Positions 42,800-51,729 are shown, counted from the stretch's first letter. The stretch is 64,000 bases of DNA from Desulfotomaculum sp. (GCA_003513005.1 DOTD01000044.1:24146-88145); one strand, 5' to 3'. Notes: generated by a model not told the origin, from the sequence alone. A program made the numbers and translations.

Positions 42800-43435
42800 T
42801 TACCGCTTAATTACAACTATCGGGGTTTGTTGATCGTCATTGCCAAAAGGGTTATCGATCAGGGCTTCTTTTGCTGTCCTTTCACTATCCTGGCTGGTTG
42901 CGGCCAGTATATCGACGCATTTGATGTCATTGACATCAGCAATAACCGCGTCCACACCCGTTGCCTCAAGGATTGAACGGACAATTTTTTCCGGCTCTTT
43001 AGGTCCGAGAATAATGTGCTTCTCATAAGGCCACATTGTGCCTGCTATATCATCAATTAAAGCAAGTTCACGGCCCGCCACGATATAAAAGTATCCCTTT
43101 GCTCCTATCAAACGGCCGAAGATAGATGCAGCGCAGCCAAGTATGATTTTAAAGATGCCTACTTCCCGGATAGCAAGCTGCATTGCGGTCGGAGTAGCCA
43201 GACTGCCATGTTTGGCAGGGAAACGGCTGACGAATTTAGCAATCAAGCCCGGGCGGATTTTTTCAGAAAGGACCGCACGGCCTTGAGTAATTGCAGCTAC
43301 GCTTTCCGCTACAGCGATGATATCCCCCGGGAAAGCAATTCCTTCGGTATATTTTCGGGTCAGTTCAACGATATCGTCTTTTTCAGTTACGACGTGAGTT
43401 TTAATGGGAATGGAGGAAAAATTCAAGGCAGCCAT
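42800..43435 (-). CDS. CofE-like gamma-glutamyl ligase
   Basis: 211 residues resembling coenzyme F420-0:L-glutamate ligase: GDIIAVAESVAAITQGR, HGSLATPTAMQLAIREVG, and YFYIVAGRELALIDDIAGTM (the CofE-like substrate-binding region). No other F420 genes are in the window. The adjacent arginine decarboxylase suggests that it might glutamylate something other than F420, but this is only context. ATG with AAGGA. Confidence 0.8.
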   Translation of the reverse strand: MAALNFSSIPIKTHVVTEKDDIVELTRKYTEGIAFPGDIIAVAESVAAITQGRAVLSEKIRPGLIAKFVSRFPAKHGSLATPTAMQLAIREVGIFKIILGCAASIFGRLIGAKGYFYIVAGRELALIDDIAGTMWPYEKHIILGPKEPEKIVRSILEATGVDAVIADVNDIKCVDILAATSQDSERTAKEALIDNPFGNDDQQTPIVVIKR

Positions 43436-43527
43436 CACCAGTCCTTGGTGTTCTTTTCATTACAGGGTATGAGCTGTAATAGAAAAGGGCGCCTGTACGC
43501 TTTTTTCAGTTTTTTAGTTTTTCGGTT

Positions 43528-44373
43528 TTAAAGGCCTACGATAAGGATGGTTACCCATTTAACAAGAAGGGCTGAAGGGATAAAAATGATTTGGGCGAGG
43601 ATGGTTCCCATGATTCTGGTTAAGCACAGATAATAAACCATTTGTTTGATTTCTTCCTTCTGCTCGTTTCCTAGAGCATGATCCGTTATTACAGCCGCCG
43701 TAGGGTTAATAATTATTGCTGAAAGTATTGTCGCTATACCGTTGACAACACCGGACAGCAGGCTTGCCGTAGACCTGTAGTTTGGCAGCAAGGCGCCGGC
43801 ATAAAGAGAGGAAAGCACGCCCGTTGTCCAAACCGAAATGACAATTATGTTGGCAATAAGGAATGCAAGCGGAATAGTCCGTCGATATAATTTCGGCTTG
43901 GGCAGGAATGAAAAACTTTGAAATAAAAGCAAGATCAAACGCCGGGGGGAAAGAAGCATTATGACGAGCCTGATCACAGAACCTGTTTCTTCAAACATGT
44001 AAATAACCCTGTTAAAAACAAAAGAGAATATAGGGGTGAAAAAGACGCCCACCAGAGTGCCGGCGGTGGCTGAAAAGATTACAAGTCTGATTTGGTAATT
44101 TAGTACAGCAAGCTGTTGTCTGTAATAGGGATCTTGAACTAGACCCTGGCTGACAGCAAGAGTATCTTTCATTGCGTTGTTAATAGTTTGCTCGACAATT
44201 GAAGAAAGCAGTGGCGCCTGGACAAGGTTTGCAGTGCTGGCCAGCAAAGAGACGATTTGGAACAAGGAAAAGGCTGTGGCAAGTCTTTTGGTGGAAACTC
44301 CTGAAAGACGCACCGCATATGCTAACGTATCAGTTAAATGAATGATTGCTGTTAATATACAGATTAATAACAA
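43528..44373 (-). CDS. amj: Lipid II flippase Amj
   Basis: 281 residues, polytopic with about six hydrophobic segments. The N-terminus LLLICILTAIIHLTDTLAYA then VRLSGVSTKRLA and QAPLL match Amj (DUF2837), the alternative to MurJ for lipid II export in B. subtilis. The listed TTG lacks a well-placed ribosome site; an ATC codon at 44382 (ATC-GAC-AGG-TTG) has GGGTGA 6 bp upstream and would give the family-like M-D-R-L-L-L start. It lies beside cell-wall genes (L,D-transpeptidase and amidase), as its role predicts. Confidence 0.85.
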   Translation of the reverse strand: MLLICILTAIIHLTDTLAYAVRLSGVSTKRLATAFSLFQIVSLLASTANLVQAPLLSSIVEQTINNAMKDTLAVSQGLVQDPYYRQQLAVLNYQIRLVIFSATAGTLVGVFFTPIFSFVFNRVIYMFEETGSVIRLVIMLLSPRRLILLLFQSFSFLPKPKLYRRTIPLAFLIANIIVISVWTTGVLSSLYAGALLPNYRSTASLLSGVVNGIATILSAIIINPTAAVITDHALGNEQKEEIKQMVYYLCLTRIMGTILAQIIFIPSALLVKWVTILIVGL

Positions 44374-44461
44374 CCTGTCGATTTTAATTCACCCGCCGAG
44401 CGTATATGGAAAATTTACTTGTCTATAGCAAAGTATATGAAGCCGGAAGGAAGGGTAGTAT

Positions 44462-45217
44462 TCAAAGGCCCAGGAGATGATAAATTTCCTCGTCCACATG
44501 CGAACCTTCTGCCAGGACTTTTTTTAGTCTGAAGTCTTTTACAGCCCGGGCAGTGCCGGGTCCGAAAATTCCATCTGCTTCGTTCCTGTAAAAACCGAGA
44601 CGCTTTAATGTGTATTGGACAGCTTGAACGGCAGAACCGCAGCTGCCCTGGTTCAGGAGGGGATAATCTTCTCCAAAGCGTCCGAACGGGTTGCCGGCAA
44701 TTATTACACGTGTTCCGACAGTAACCCAGGGATATATTTCTTCAACATGAAGATTATGCAGGCGGACACACCCGCCGCTGGCGTATGTTCCTATGGAGGA
44801 AGGATTATTTGTTCCATGAACACCAAAATTTCCGCAGGGTATATTTAAACGCATCCAGCGGGCGCCTGTCCCGGCGCCCGGCAGATCTGACTTATCGACA
44901 ACTTCCCATACACCGACAGGTGTTTCCGAACTTGGTTTGCCAACAGCCACAGGATATTTTCGAACCGGTTCCCCTTTAGAAAATACTGTCAGGGATAAAT
45001 TAAAGGTATCAATTAACAGGCAAACATCATAGTAAGGAGAAGGGTCAGGATTATCACTTAAAATATTTTCATTCAATACGGGCATGTCCTGAGATTTCTT
45101 AATAGGGTAACTAGTGCAGTTGCAGTAGCTTCTTGTGCTTCCTAACACGCATGATGGCCAAATTTGGCATGTAATACCAATTACCAGAAGAGTTGTTAGC
45201 AATCGCAATCGCTTCAA
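44462..45217 (-). CDS. Secreted L,D-transpeptidase with peptidoglycan-binding domain
   Basis: 251 residues. Signal peptide at the N-terminus (LLTTLLVIGITCQIWP), YkuD domain with HGTNNPSSIGTYASGGCVRLHN as the His...Ser-x-Gly-Cys-x-Arg catalytic block (cysteine nucleophile), then a C-terminal PG_binding_1 repeat (VQYTLKRLGFYRNEADGIFG). It forms 3-3 cross-links or spore-cortex changes in the envelope. Confidence 0.92.
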   Translation of the reverse strand: MKRLRLLTTLLVIGITCQIWPSCVLGSTRSYCNCTSYPIKKSQDMPVLNENILSDNPDPSPYYDVCLLIDTFNLSLTVFSKGEPVRKYPVAVGKPSSETPVGVWEVVDKSDLPGAGTGARWMRLNIPCGNFGVHGTNNPSSIGTYASGGCVRLHNLHVEEIYPWVTVGTRVIIAGNPFGRFGEDYPLLNQGSCGSAVQAVQYTLKRLGFYRNEADGIFGPGTARAVKDFRLKKVLAEGSHVDEEIYHLLGL

Positions 45218-45288
45218 TTACTTCACCAAGCAAATTAGAAGTACCCCAAAGATGGGGCCGTGAGTTATTTTTTCCCGCAACTAAAAAC

Positions 45289-46182
45289 TTATCCATCAAA
45301 TAGTTCTTTAATACCGTTGAAGATTCCAAATGCTACTTTCTCGTATAAGTAAGGATTTCTCAAAAGACCTTCCTCTACATAATTTGAAATTGTAACCGGT
45401 TCTACGACAACTCCCGGAATTTTTTTCAGCGCTGTTAACTTACTGTCCCTTTTTATTTCACGGATATCACGTTTTATTTTTCTGGCAACCTCCTTTGCTA
45501 TCAATCCGGCCAACTTTTCACTGCCGGCTGCAGCCGGGTTGTATCCGACAGAAAGTCCTTCGACTTCCGGATTCTTATCGTAATTGGTATGAAGGCTTAT
45601 AAAAAGATCCGCTTTATTGCTTAGTGCAAGGTTGAACCGCTTTCTTAGCGGTATGTTCTGATCGTTTTTCCTGGTAAGCATTGTTTGCGCCCCGTATTTA
45701 TCAAGGTGTAGTTTTGTCTGCTCGGCCAGGAGCAGCGCTACATTCTTTTCCAGCAGATCAACAGGGCCGAAGCCGCCCTTATCATCGCCGCCATGACCCG
45801 GATCAATTACTATTTTCAAGGGGGAGAAAATATCATAGAGGCATTTTCGATCAAGAGCAATAAAAGTACGCGCGGGAATACCTTCGGAGAAGTCAACTGT
45901 AAAAGGAGTTTCGTAATCTAGAAAGATTTCCGCCGTGACGTTTTCAGCTTCGTTTTGCTCTACGATAAACTCGTTAATCAGGCCGTCGTAGACTTCTGTC
46001 CTTGAATAATCTATATTTGCCCGCGCCTTCCTGATAAGCATTTTGACATTTACGCCGCTGGAGTTGAGTTGATATGAAAGGGGATGAGTTGATTCAATTG
46101 TTACGCGTGAGAACTGTCTGCCGTCCTTTTCTAAAACGTCACTCCAAAAATTTGTTATCTGCGTGAACCTTTGACCAGCCAT
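45289..46182 (-). CDS. N-acetylmuramoyl-L-alanine amidase (Amidase_3)
   Basis: 297 residues. The N-terminal 120 residues are beta-rich (AMIN-like), followed by the zinc amidase: KIVIDPGHGGDDKG, Glu in LLEKNVALLL, FISLHTNYD and a catalytic-type Glu in VVVEPVTISN. No signal peptide is visible, so export may be non-classical or the start may be further upstream in a lost region. ATG 46182 with AAGGTG at 9 bp is chosen over GTG/ATG at 46194/46191. Confidence 0.88.
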   Translation of the reverse strand: MAGQRFTQITNFWSDVLEKDGRQFSRVTIESTHPLSYQLNSSGVNVKMLIRKARANIDYSRTEVYDGLINEFIVEQNEAENVTAEIFLDYETPFTVDFSEGIPARTFIALDRKCLYDIFSPLKIVIDPGHGGDDKGGFGPVDLLEKNVALLLAEQTKLHLDKYGAQTMLTRKNDQNIPLRKRFNLALSNKADLFISLHTNYDKNPEVEGLSVGYNPAAAGSEKLAGLIAKEVARKIKRDIREIKRDSKLTALKKIPGVVVEPVTISNYVEEGLLRNPYLYEKVAFGIFNGIKELFDG

Positions 46183-46401
46183 AATACACATCACCTTCAG
46201 TTTTTAGTCATATTTAAATATATGGCTAAGAAAGAATCCTATTCCTGTTACTGCCAGAACATAATGTCCAGAAATAGACGGTATTAAATGTCCATAACTT
46301 GAGCGTATAGGAATTTTCATTTTAAGAATGCGGGTTTGCGGGCTTTTGCTGCTGCCCATAGTATACAAAGGGTTGTAAATAATGTATTGGCTGATGATTA
46401 T

Positions 46402-46455
46402 GCTAAAATAGGGGTCATAAGCTAAAATAGGGGTCATAAGCTAAAATAGGGGTCA
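46402..46455. repeat. 19-bp tandem repeat, three units
   Basis: GCTAAAATAGGGGTCATAA occurs at 46402-46420 and 46421-46439, then a third, 3'-shortened unit at 46440-46455 runs into the REP-like copy. Confidence 0.9.
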
Positions 46456-46487
46456 GGCTTGACTTATTTTGATAATTGACTTATTAA
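46446..46487. repeat. REP-like dispersed element, copy 2
   Basis: TAGGGGTCAGGCTTGACTTA and the next 20 bases are the reverse complement of the element at 18765-18807, with 3-4 differences. Confidence 0.75.
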
Positions 46488-46599
46488 GGAGGCTACTTAA
46501 CTACATCACTTTTTATACTCTATCCTGGAATTATTCTCTAAAAGCTCAGTTTTCATAATTCGTGGCGCCGCTGGCGGCATGTTGAACTATCCTGAAAAT

Positions 46600-46840
46600 T
46601 ACTTGAAGTCAACTTGGCATCAGGGAGGTCAACTGTCTACGTGCTCATGTTCGCCTATTATACTTGTACGAACTCGTTCAACCTCCGGCTCGGTCAAAAC
46701 TCAGCGCTTATGCGCCTCAAACATTTTCCTCGCTTACCCTCGGATTCTCTCGTTCTTTGAATGAAGGCTCAAAATCACACTTAAGACATTGCCCTTCCTT
46801 TATGATGCCATTTTCATCCTCCTGATGGCACCGCTTTAGC
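46600..46840 (+). repeat. Long repeat A (inverted partner at 51440-51690)
   Basis: Contains the inverted copy of the 38-bp repeat (46618-46652) and shared blocks such as CTTGTACGAACTCGTTCA, CTCGGTCAAAACTCAGCGCT and CACTTAAGACATTGCCCT. The match to the reverse complement of 51440-51690 extends for about 200 bp with scattered substitutions. Confidence 0.85.
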
Positions 46841-47319
46841 GGCATGGATGTCTATCCTGAAAATAAGTTCTTCATACGGTTAATCCGATAGGCACGGCAT
46901 ATATCACCGCTCACTTCAATGCTCCGCTTCGACAGCAGCGCAGCTTGCTTCGGACCGGACTAGCGGTTGCTGCAAAGGCGGCATATAAAAAAACTCTCAT
47001 CATTGTTCTTTTAACTTTGGCATTAAGACTGTTTTCTATCAGCTATAGAGCGCCGCTGGTTTCGCACCGCTGTCCGGTTACCCTCGCTTCGCCGACTGCT
47101 GTTACCGGCGCTTCGCAAATCGTTCACTGTTGATAACCCCCTTTGAGGGACAGTTCTGGATTACTGTGGTTCTAGTACAGGCCGAACCTCGCTTATCGAA
47201 AAAAGTACACAAAAATGTCCCTTGTATTCCTAATTGGACTCTTCAGAAGCACCGTCCCTGTATTCCTCTTCCTCGATTATTTTGATAGTATTATTTTTAA
47301 CAAGAAAGAAGGTTTTAAA

Positions 47320-47436
47320 ATGGATTTCGACAAGGAAAAAATGCTAAAGATTGCAAACAAACTAAAAGATAAAGATTCTTATTTATTTGAGTTAAGACAT
47401 GGTTTGATGAGTAACAAGATATGGTGGAAACAATGA
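47320..47436 (+). CDS. Short hypothetical protein upstream of recO
   Basis: 38 residues, MDFDKEKMLKIANKLKDKDS then a basic-aromatic end (SNKIWWKQ). GAAGG precedes ATG 47320 and its stop overlaps the recO ATG (ATGA), which suggests translational coupling. In Bacillota a small gene (yqzL) often occupies this position, but I see no clear sequence match. No function is proposed. Confidence 0.55.
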   Translation: MDFDKEKMLKIANKLKDKDSYLFELRHGLMSNKIWWKQ

Positions 47437-48209
47437 AACTATACAAAACAGACGCTTTGGTTCTAAGAAACCTCAGCAGGGGCGATACCGATCAACTTCT
47501 CGTTTTGTTTTCTTTGGAATACGGAAAGTTAAAAGTAATGGCCCATGGATCGCGTAAGATAACAAGCAGGAAAAGAGGCGCAGTACAACCGCTCACCCTG
47601 ACGCGATTTCTAATCCATAAGGGTAGATATCTGGATTCCGTTCGCCAGTGCGAGGAACTGGAGTCTTTCCCCGAACTGTTTCTGAGGATGGACAGAATTT
47701 GTTATGCCAGTTACGCTGTCGAACTTATCGAGAATTCAACTGTTGAGGGGGAAGCTAATCAGGTATTGTTTGCGGTTTTGGCGGAAGCTCTGAGACAGTT
47801 GGGTAGGGGTGATCCTGAAATCATTGCCCGTGCGTTTGCATTAAAGCTGATCACCCTGGTGGGCTATAAACCGGTATTGGATCTTTGCGCTAAATGCCGT
47901 AAAGATTTAACCGGTAAGGCGCTGGCCTTTTCTCCTCTAGCGGGAGGATTCCTTTGCGCAGATTGCGCAAGAGACAATAGAGAGAATCAGATGATTAGGT
48001 GCCACAGGGGAACACTGGAGACAATCAAGCTTATGCTTGCCTGGGAACTTCCTAAACTGGGGCAGTTAAAAGTCGATTCTAGAACACGCGAGGAGTTGTA
48101 TTACGTGCTTAAGCTCCATCTCGAATATCACCTTGGCTACCGGTGCGCGACAGAAATGTTTATTGAAAAACTCAGAAACAAAAACAACCGGTATAACCTC
48201 AAACTCTAA
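47433..48209 (+). CDS. recO: DNA repair protein RecO
   Basis: RecFOR-pathway mediator that loads RecA on SSB-coated DNA. 258 residues: N-terminal OB fold (YKTDALVLRNLSRGDTDQLL, LEYGKLKVMAHGSRK), zinc-finger cysteines CAKC and CADC, and a helical C-terminus. ATG 47433 overlaps the preceding small gene. Upstream partners era, ybeY and cdd, common in Bacillota, are absent, cut off by the repeat-rich spacer. Confidence 0.94.
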   Translation: MKLYKTDALVLRNLSRGDTDQLLVLFSLEYGKLKVMAHGSRKITSRKRGAVQPLTLTRFLIHKGRYLDSVRQCEELESFPELFLRMDRICYASYAVELIENSTVEGEANQVLFAVLAEALRQLGRGDPEIIARAFALKLITLVGYKPVLDLCAKCRKDLTGKALAFSPLAGGFLCADCARDNRENQMIRCHRGTLETIKLMLAWELPKLGQLKVDSRTREELYYVLKLHLEYHLGYRCATEMFIEKLRNKNNRYNLKL

Positions 48210-48224
48210 TTATTCCTAAAATAA

Positions 48225-48253
48225 TTGACTTTTTTCTTCAAGTCTGATAAATT
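48225..48253 (+). promoter_or_regulatory. Probable promoter for glyQS
   Basis: TTGACT (48225-48230), 17-bp spacer, TAAATT (48248-48253), about 105 bp before glyQ. Confidence 0.45.
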
Positions 48254-48357
48254 ATGAGTTAATTATGGGATTAAATAGTTTTTCAAGAAAATATTTGCCT
48301 TCCGCCTTGTAACATGCAGTATAATGCGGGAGGTTTAAATTTGTGGAGGGAAAAAGG

Positions 48358-49251
48358 TTGAATTTTCAGGATTTAATTATGACCCTAAATGATTTTTGGT
48401 CGAGCAGGAACTGCATAATCCAACAGGCTTACGATGTGGAAAAAGGAGCGGGAACCATGAATCCTGCCACCTTTTTACGTGTACTGGGCCCTGAGCCCTG
48501 GAACGTCGCCTATGTGGAACCATCAAGAAGGCCAACCGACGGCAGGTACGGAGAAAACCCAAACCGCCTTCAGCATTATTACCAGTACCAGGTGATTTTA
48601 AAACCTTCACCCATTAACGTGGTGGATATTTACCTGGAAAGCCTGAAGTCGATTGGAATCGATACAGACCGGCACGACGTCAGGTTCGTCGAGGACAACT
48701 GGGAGTCGCCTACATTAGGAGCCTGGGGGTTGGGATGGGAAGTCTGGCTGGATGGGATGGAGATAACCCAATTTACATATTTTCAGCAGTGCGGAGGGTT
48801 CGAGTGCAGGCCTGTTGCATCGGAAATAACATATGGGTTGGAGCGGCTGGCCATGTATATTCAACAGGTGGAAAGCGTTTTTGATATTAAATGGGTTGAC
48901 GGGATTACATACGGGGATGTTCACCACAGGGGTGAAGTTGAGCATTCAATATATAACTTTGAGGAAGCAAATATTGAGATGCTTTTCAAGCTTTTTGAAA
49001 TGTATGAGCAGGAAGCCAAACGGGTGGCCGAAAAGGGGCTCATTCTGCCGGCCTACGATTGCGTTTTAAAGTGTTCCCATACTTTTAACCTGCTGGATGC
49101 CCGCAGCGCCATCAGTGTTACAGAACGTACCGCTTTTATTCACAGGGTACGTGAAATCGCCCGTTTATGCGCCCAGGGCTATATAGCGGAACGCGAAAAG
49201 ATGGGTTACCCACTTTTAGGCCGCATAAAGGAGGTTGAGGACAACGAATAA
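48358..49251 (+). CDS. glyQ: Glycyl-tRNA synthetase alpha subunit
   Basis: Catalytic aminoacylation subunit of the alpha2beta2 bacterial enzyme. 297 residues: NFQDLIMTLNDFWSSRNCII, YDVEKGAGTMNPATFLRVLG, AYVEPSRRPTDGRYGENPNR, ITYGLERLAMYIQ. TTG 48358 gives the conserved start M-N-F-Q-D and has GGAGGG (48345-48350) 7 bp upstream; GTG 48343 adds five unconserved residues. No T-box leader was found in the short upstream region. Confidence 0.96.
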   Translation: MNFQDLIMTLNDFWSSRNCIIQQAYDVEKGAGTMNPATFLRVLGPEPWNVAYVEPSRRPTDGRYGENPNRLQHYYQYQVILKPSPINVVDIYLESLKSIGIDTDRHDVRFVEDNWESPTLGAWGLGWEVWLDGMEITQFTYFQQCGGFECRPVASEITYGLERLAMYIQQVESVFDIKWVDGITYGDVHHRGEVEHSIYNFEEANIEMLFKLFEMYEQEAKRVAEKGLILPAYDCVLKCSHTFNLLDARSAISVTERTAFIHRVREIARLCAQGYIAEREKMGYPLLGRIKEVEDNE

Positions 49252-51313
49252 AGATTTCATCATGGAAATTGGCATGGAAGAAATGCCGGCGCGCTTTATA
49301 AACCCGGCTCTGGAACAACTAAAAGATCTGGCGGAAGAAAAATTTAAGGTACACCGGCTGCCCTTTTTGTCAGTCCGTACTTACAGCACGCCCAGGCGTT
49401 TATTGCTGCATGTTATCGGTCTCGAACCTGTTCAGGAGCCGTTAGTCCAAGAAATAAAAGGTCCTGCGGCGAAAGTGGCCTTTGATGAGAACCGGAAATA
49501 TACACGCGCGGCTCAAGGCTTTGCAAAAAGCCAGCGTGTAGATCTTCAGGATTTAATTATAAAACCCGTAGGGACGGTAGATTATGTCTTTGCTGTTAAC
49601 AAGCAGGCAGGCCGCCCTGCGGCTGAAGTTTTGTTGGAAATTTGCCCGGACGTAATTAGTTCGCTGCATTTTCCAAAGTCAATGCGTTGGGGAAAGGGAG
49701 AGATGCGGTTTATCAGGCCAATCCGCTGGCTGCTGGCGCTATATGGAGAACAGGTAATCCCATTTGTTACCGCGGAACTAATAGCCGGCAATATCACATA
49801 CGGACACCGATTTTACAGCAACTACCCGATAATGGTTCAACATCCGGATGATTATTTTGAAAAAATCGACCAGGCTAAAATAATGATTGATCAGTCGCAA
49901 AGACAAAGTATAATCTGGGAGAAAATCACTGAACTGGCTGCTCAGGAGGGCGGAGAAGCAAAACCGGACCCGGAACTGCTCGAACAAGTTGCTAATTTGG
50001 TAGAATACCCCACTGTAATAGTAGGAAGTTTTAACAATGAATACTTACAGATACCTCAGGAAGTACTGATTACCTCAATGCGTGATCACTTGCGTTGTTT
50101 TCCTGTCTTCGGCCCGGATTCATCGCTTTTGGCGCGTTTTATAGCTGTTTCCAATAATGGCGGGAATGATCTCATTCGATCAGGCTTTGAAAGGGTTTTG
50201 AGAGCACGGCTGGCTGATGCGGCTTTTTTCTGGAATGAGGATTTAAAGACTCCTCTTGTTGAGCGAGCTGATTCTTTGAAGAGAATTGTCTGGCAGGAAA
50301 ACCTGGGCACTCTCTACGAAAAAATGGAACGGGTAACCTCAATATGCTTTTTTCTGTGCATGTCATTGGGTGTTGAGCAAGAAATTGCCGCAGATACTTT
50401 AAGAGCCTCGCGCCTTGCCAAAGCCGACTTGTCCTCCAACGTAGTTTACGAGTTTCCGGAACTCCAGGGGATAATGGGCTGTGAATATGCCAAACGGCAG
50501 GGAGAAAAAGAAACCGTTTCCCTGGCCATTGCCGATCATTACCTGCCGCGTTTTTCGGGCGACAAACTCCCTTCAGAAACGACCGGAATAATCTTGGCCG
50601 TCGCAGATAAACTGGACACCCTGGTGGGTTGTTTTGCGGCCGGTATTCAGCCTACGGGCTCCCAGGATCCCTATGGGCTCAGGCGCCAGGCGCTGGGAGT
50701 TTGCCACATAGTTCTTGAAAACGCCCTTGTATTTTGCCTGCATGATATTCTAGCAGCTGCTTATCAAAGCTATCTGTTAAGTTCCAAGCTTGAATTAGCG
50801 CAGGATGAAGTTCTTAAAGAACTTGAAGTATTTTTTACCCAGCGTTTGAGAAATATTTTTAGTGATCGAGGAATTTCTTATGATATATGTGAAGCCGTTC
50901 TTTCGGTGGGTGTTGATGATCTGTACGGAAGCTGGCAAAAAGCATCCGCATTAAAGGACTTAAGCGCAGAGACGGATTTTCAGGACCTTTTGGTAGCCTT
51001 TCACAGGGCATATAACATATCCCGGAAACATAATCTAACCGAAGTAGACGAAACTTTGTTTCAGCATCCTGTAGAAACCGACCTGAACAATGCTTTTATA
51101 AATACCAGGGAGAAGGTAGAGCAGAGTGTAAAAGAACGTGACTTCCGCAGCGCGGTTATGACTATGACACAATTAAGAAAGCCTGTGGACAGTTTCTTTG
51201 AAGGCGTTATGGTAATGGCCGAAGACGAAAAAATACGGAATAACCGTCTTAGCCTTCTGAAGAATATAGTAAACCTGGTTTTTTTAGTTGCTGATCTAAG
51301 TAAACTTGGTTAG
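49235..51313 (+). CDS. glyS: Glycyl-tRNA synthetase beta subunit
   Basis: tRNA-binding subunit, up to 692 residues. MEIGMEEMPARF, RTYSTPRRLLLHV, AAQGFAKSQ, PKSMRWG (family FPKSMRW), RPIRWLLALYG, HRF, and HD-like AKADLSSNVVYEFPELQGIM, with a C-terminal anticodon-binding DALR-type region. The start is uncertain: TTG 49235 abuts the AGGAGG site, whereas ATG 49262, ten bases after the glyQ stop, would trim the conserved first strand. The frame overlaps the end of glyQ. Confidence 0.95.
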   Translation: MRTTNKDFIMEIGMEEMPARFINPALEQLKDLAEEKFKVHRLPFLSVRTYSTPRRLLLHVIGLEPVQEPLVQEIKGPAAKVAFDENRKYTRAAQGFAKSQRVDLQDLIIKPVGTVDYVFAVNKQAGRPAAEVLLEICPDVISSLHFPKSMRWGKGEMRFIRPIRWLLALYGEQVIPFVTAELIAGNITYGHRFYSNYPIMVQHPDDYFEKIDQAKIMIDQSQRQSIIWEKITELAAQEGGEAKPDPELLEQVANLVEYPTVIVGSFNNEYLQIPQEVLITSMRDHLRCFPVFGPDSSLLARFIAVSNNGGNDLIRSGFERVLRARLADAAFFWNEDLKTPLVERADSLKRIVWQENLGTLYEKMERVTSICFFLCMSLGVEQEIAADTLRASRLAKADLSSNVVYEFPELQGIMGCEYAKRQGEKETVSLAIADHYLPRFSGDKLPSETTGIILAVADKLDTLVGCFAAGIQPTGSQDPYGLRRQALGVCHIVLENALVFCLHDILAAAYQSYLLSSKLELAQDEVLKELEVFFTQRLRNIFSDRGISYDICEAVLSVGVDDLYGSWQKASALKDLSAETDFQDLLVAFHRAYNISRKHNLTEVDETLFQHPVETDLNNAFINTREKVEQSVKERDFRSAVMTMTQLRKPVDSFFEGVMVMAEDEKIRNNRLSLLKNIVNLVFLVADLSKLG

Positions 51314-51385
51314 TTCTGAATAAGTTTTACCAGAAGGAATTTGAAAGGATAAGAGTAATATATTAAGTAATATATAATTGAACAA

Positions 51386-51404
51386 GCTGTTACCGGCGCT
51401 TCGC
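51386..51404. repeat. 19-bp repeat also at 47098-47116
   Basis: GCTGTTACCGGCGCTTCGC is identical in both places and in the same orientation, unlike the neighbouring long repeat. Confidence 0.8.
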
Positions 51405-51439
51405 TTATAAAACATCGTTTTTGGACGATTTTACTAAAT

Positions 51440-51690
51440 AGACACTGCAGTGCCATCAGTAAGATGAAAATTCAACAGCAAGGGAGGGCAATGTCTTAAG
51501 TGCGATTTTGAGCCTTTATTCGAAGAACGAGAGAACCCGAGGATAAGCGAGGGAAGTGTTTGAGTCGCATAAGCGCCGAGTTTTGACCGAGCCCGAGGGT
51601 GAACGAGTTCGTACAAGCATAAGAGGCGAAAATGAGCATGCAGGCAGCCGACCTCCCTAATGAACATCAGTTTTCAGGATGTTATTTTCA
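51440..51690 (-). repeat. Long repeat B (inverted partner of 46600-46840)
   Basis: Fills most of the 416-bp gap between glyS and the CBS-HTH regulator. Its reverse complement follows repeat A. It contains copy 4 of the 38-bp repeat in plus orientation (51628-51666). No gene is visible here. Confidence 0.85.
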
Positions 51691-51729
51691 AGATAGATAC
51701 TTAAAAAGTTAGGTTTTAGGGGTAGATAA

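Larger units (their letters stand above)
46195..47319. other. Repeat-rich non-coding spacer
   Basis: About 1.1 kb between the amidase and the short gene before recO. It holds three 19-bp tandem repeats, a REP-like copy, a roughly 240-bp repeat shared in inverted orientation with 51440-51690, and a 19-bp motif (GCTGTTACCGGCGCTTCGC at 47098) repeated at 51386. Frames of about 60 codons here have no ribosome site or family features. I read it as remnants of mobile elements. Confidence 0.7.

Noticed and set aside
46402..46455. CRISPR array
   Set aside because: The three 19-bp units are directly adjacent without spacers and no cas genes are present.
46945..47133. 62-codon plus-strand frame in the repeat region
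   Set aside because: No ribosome site, no similarity I can recognise, and it lies in repeat-derived DNA.
48210..48357. T-box riboswitch before glyQ
   Set aside because: The 148-bp region lacks the T-box core and a terminator hairpin; only a promoter-like pair is seen.
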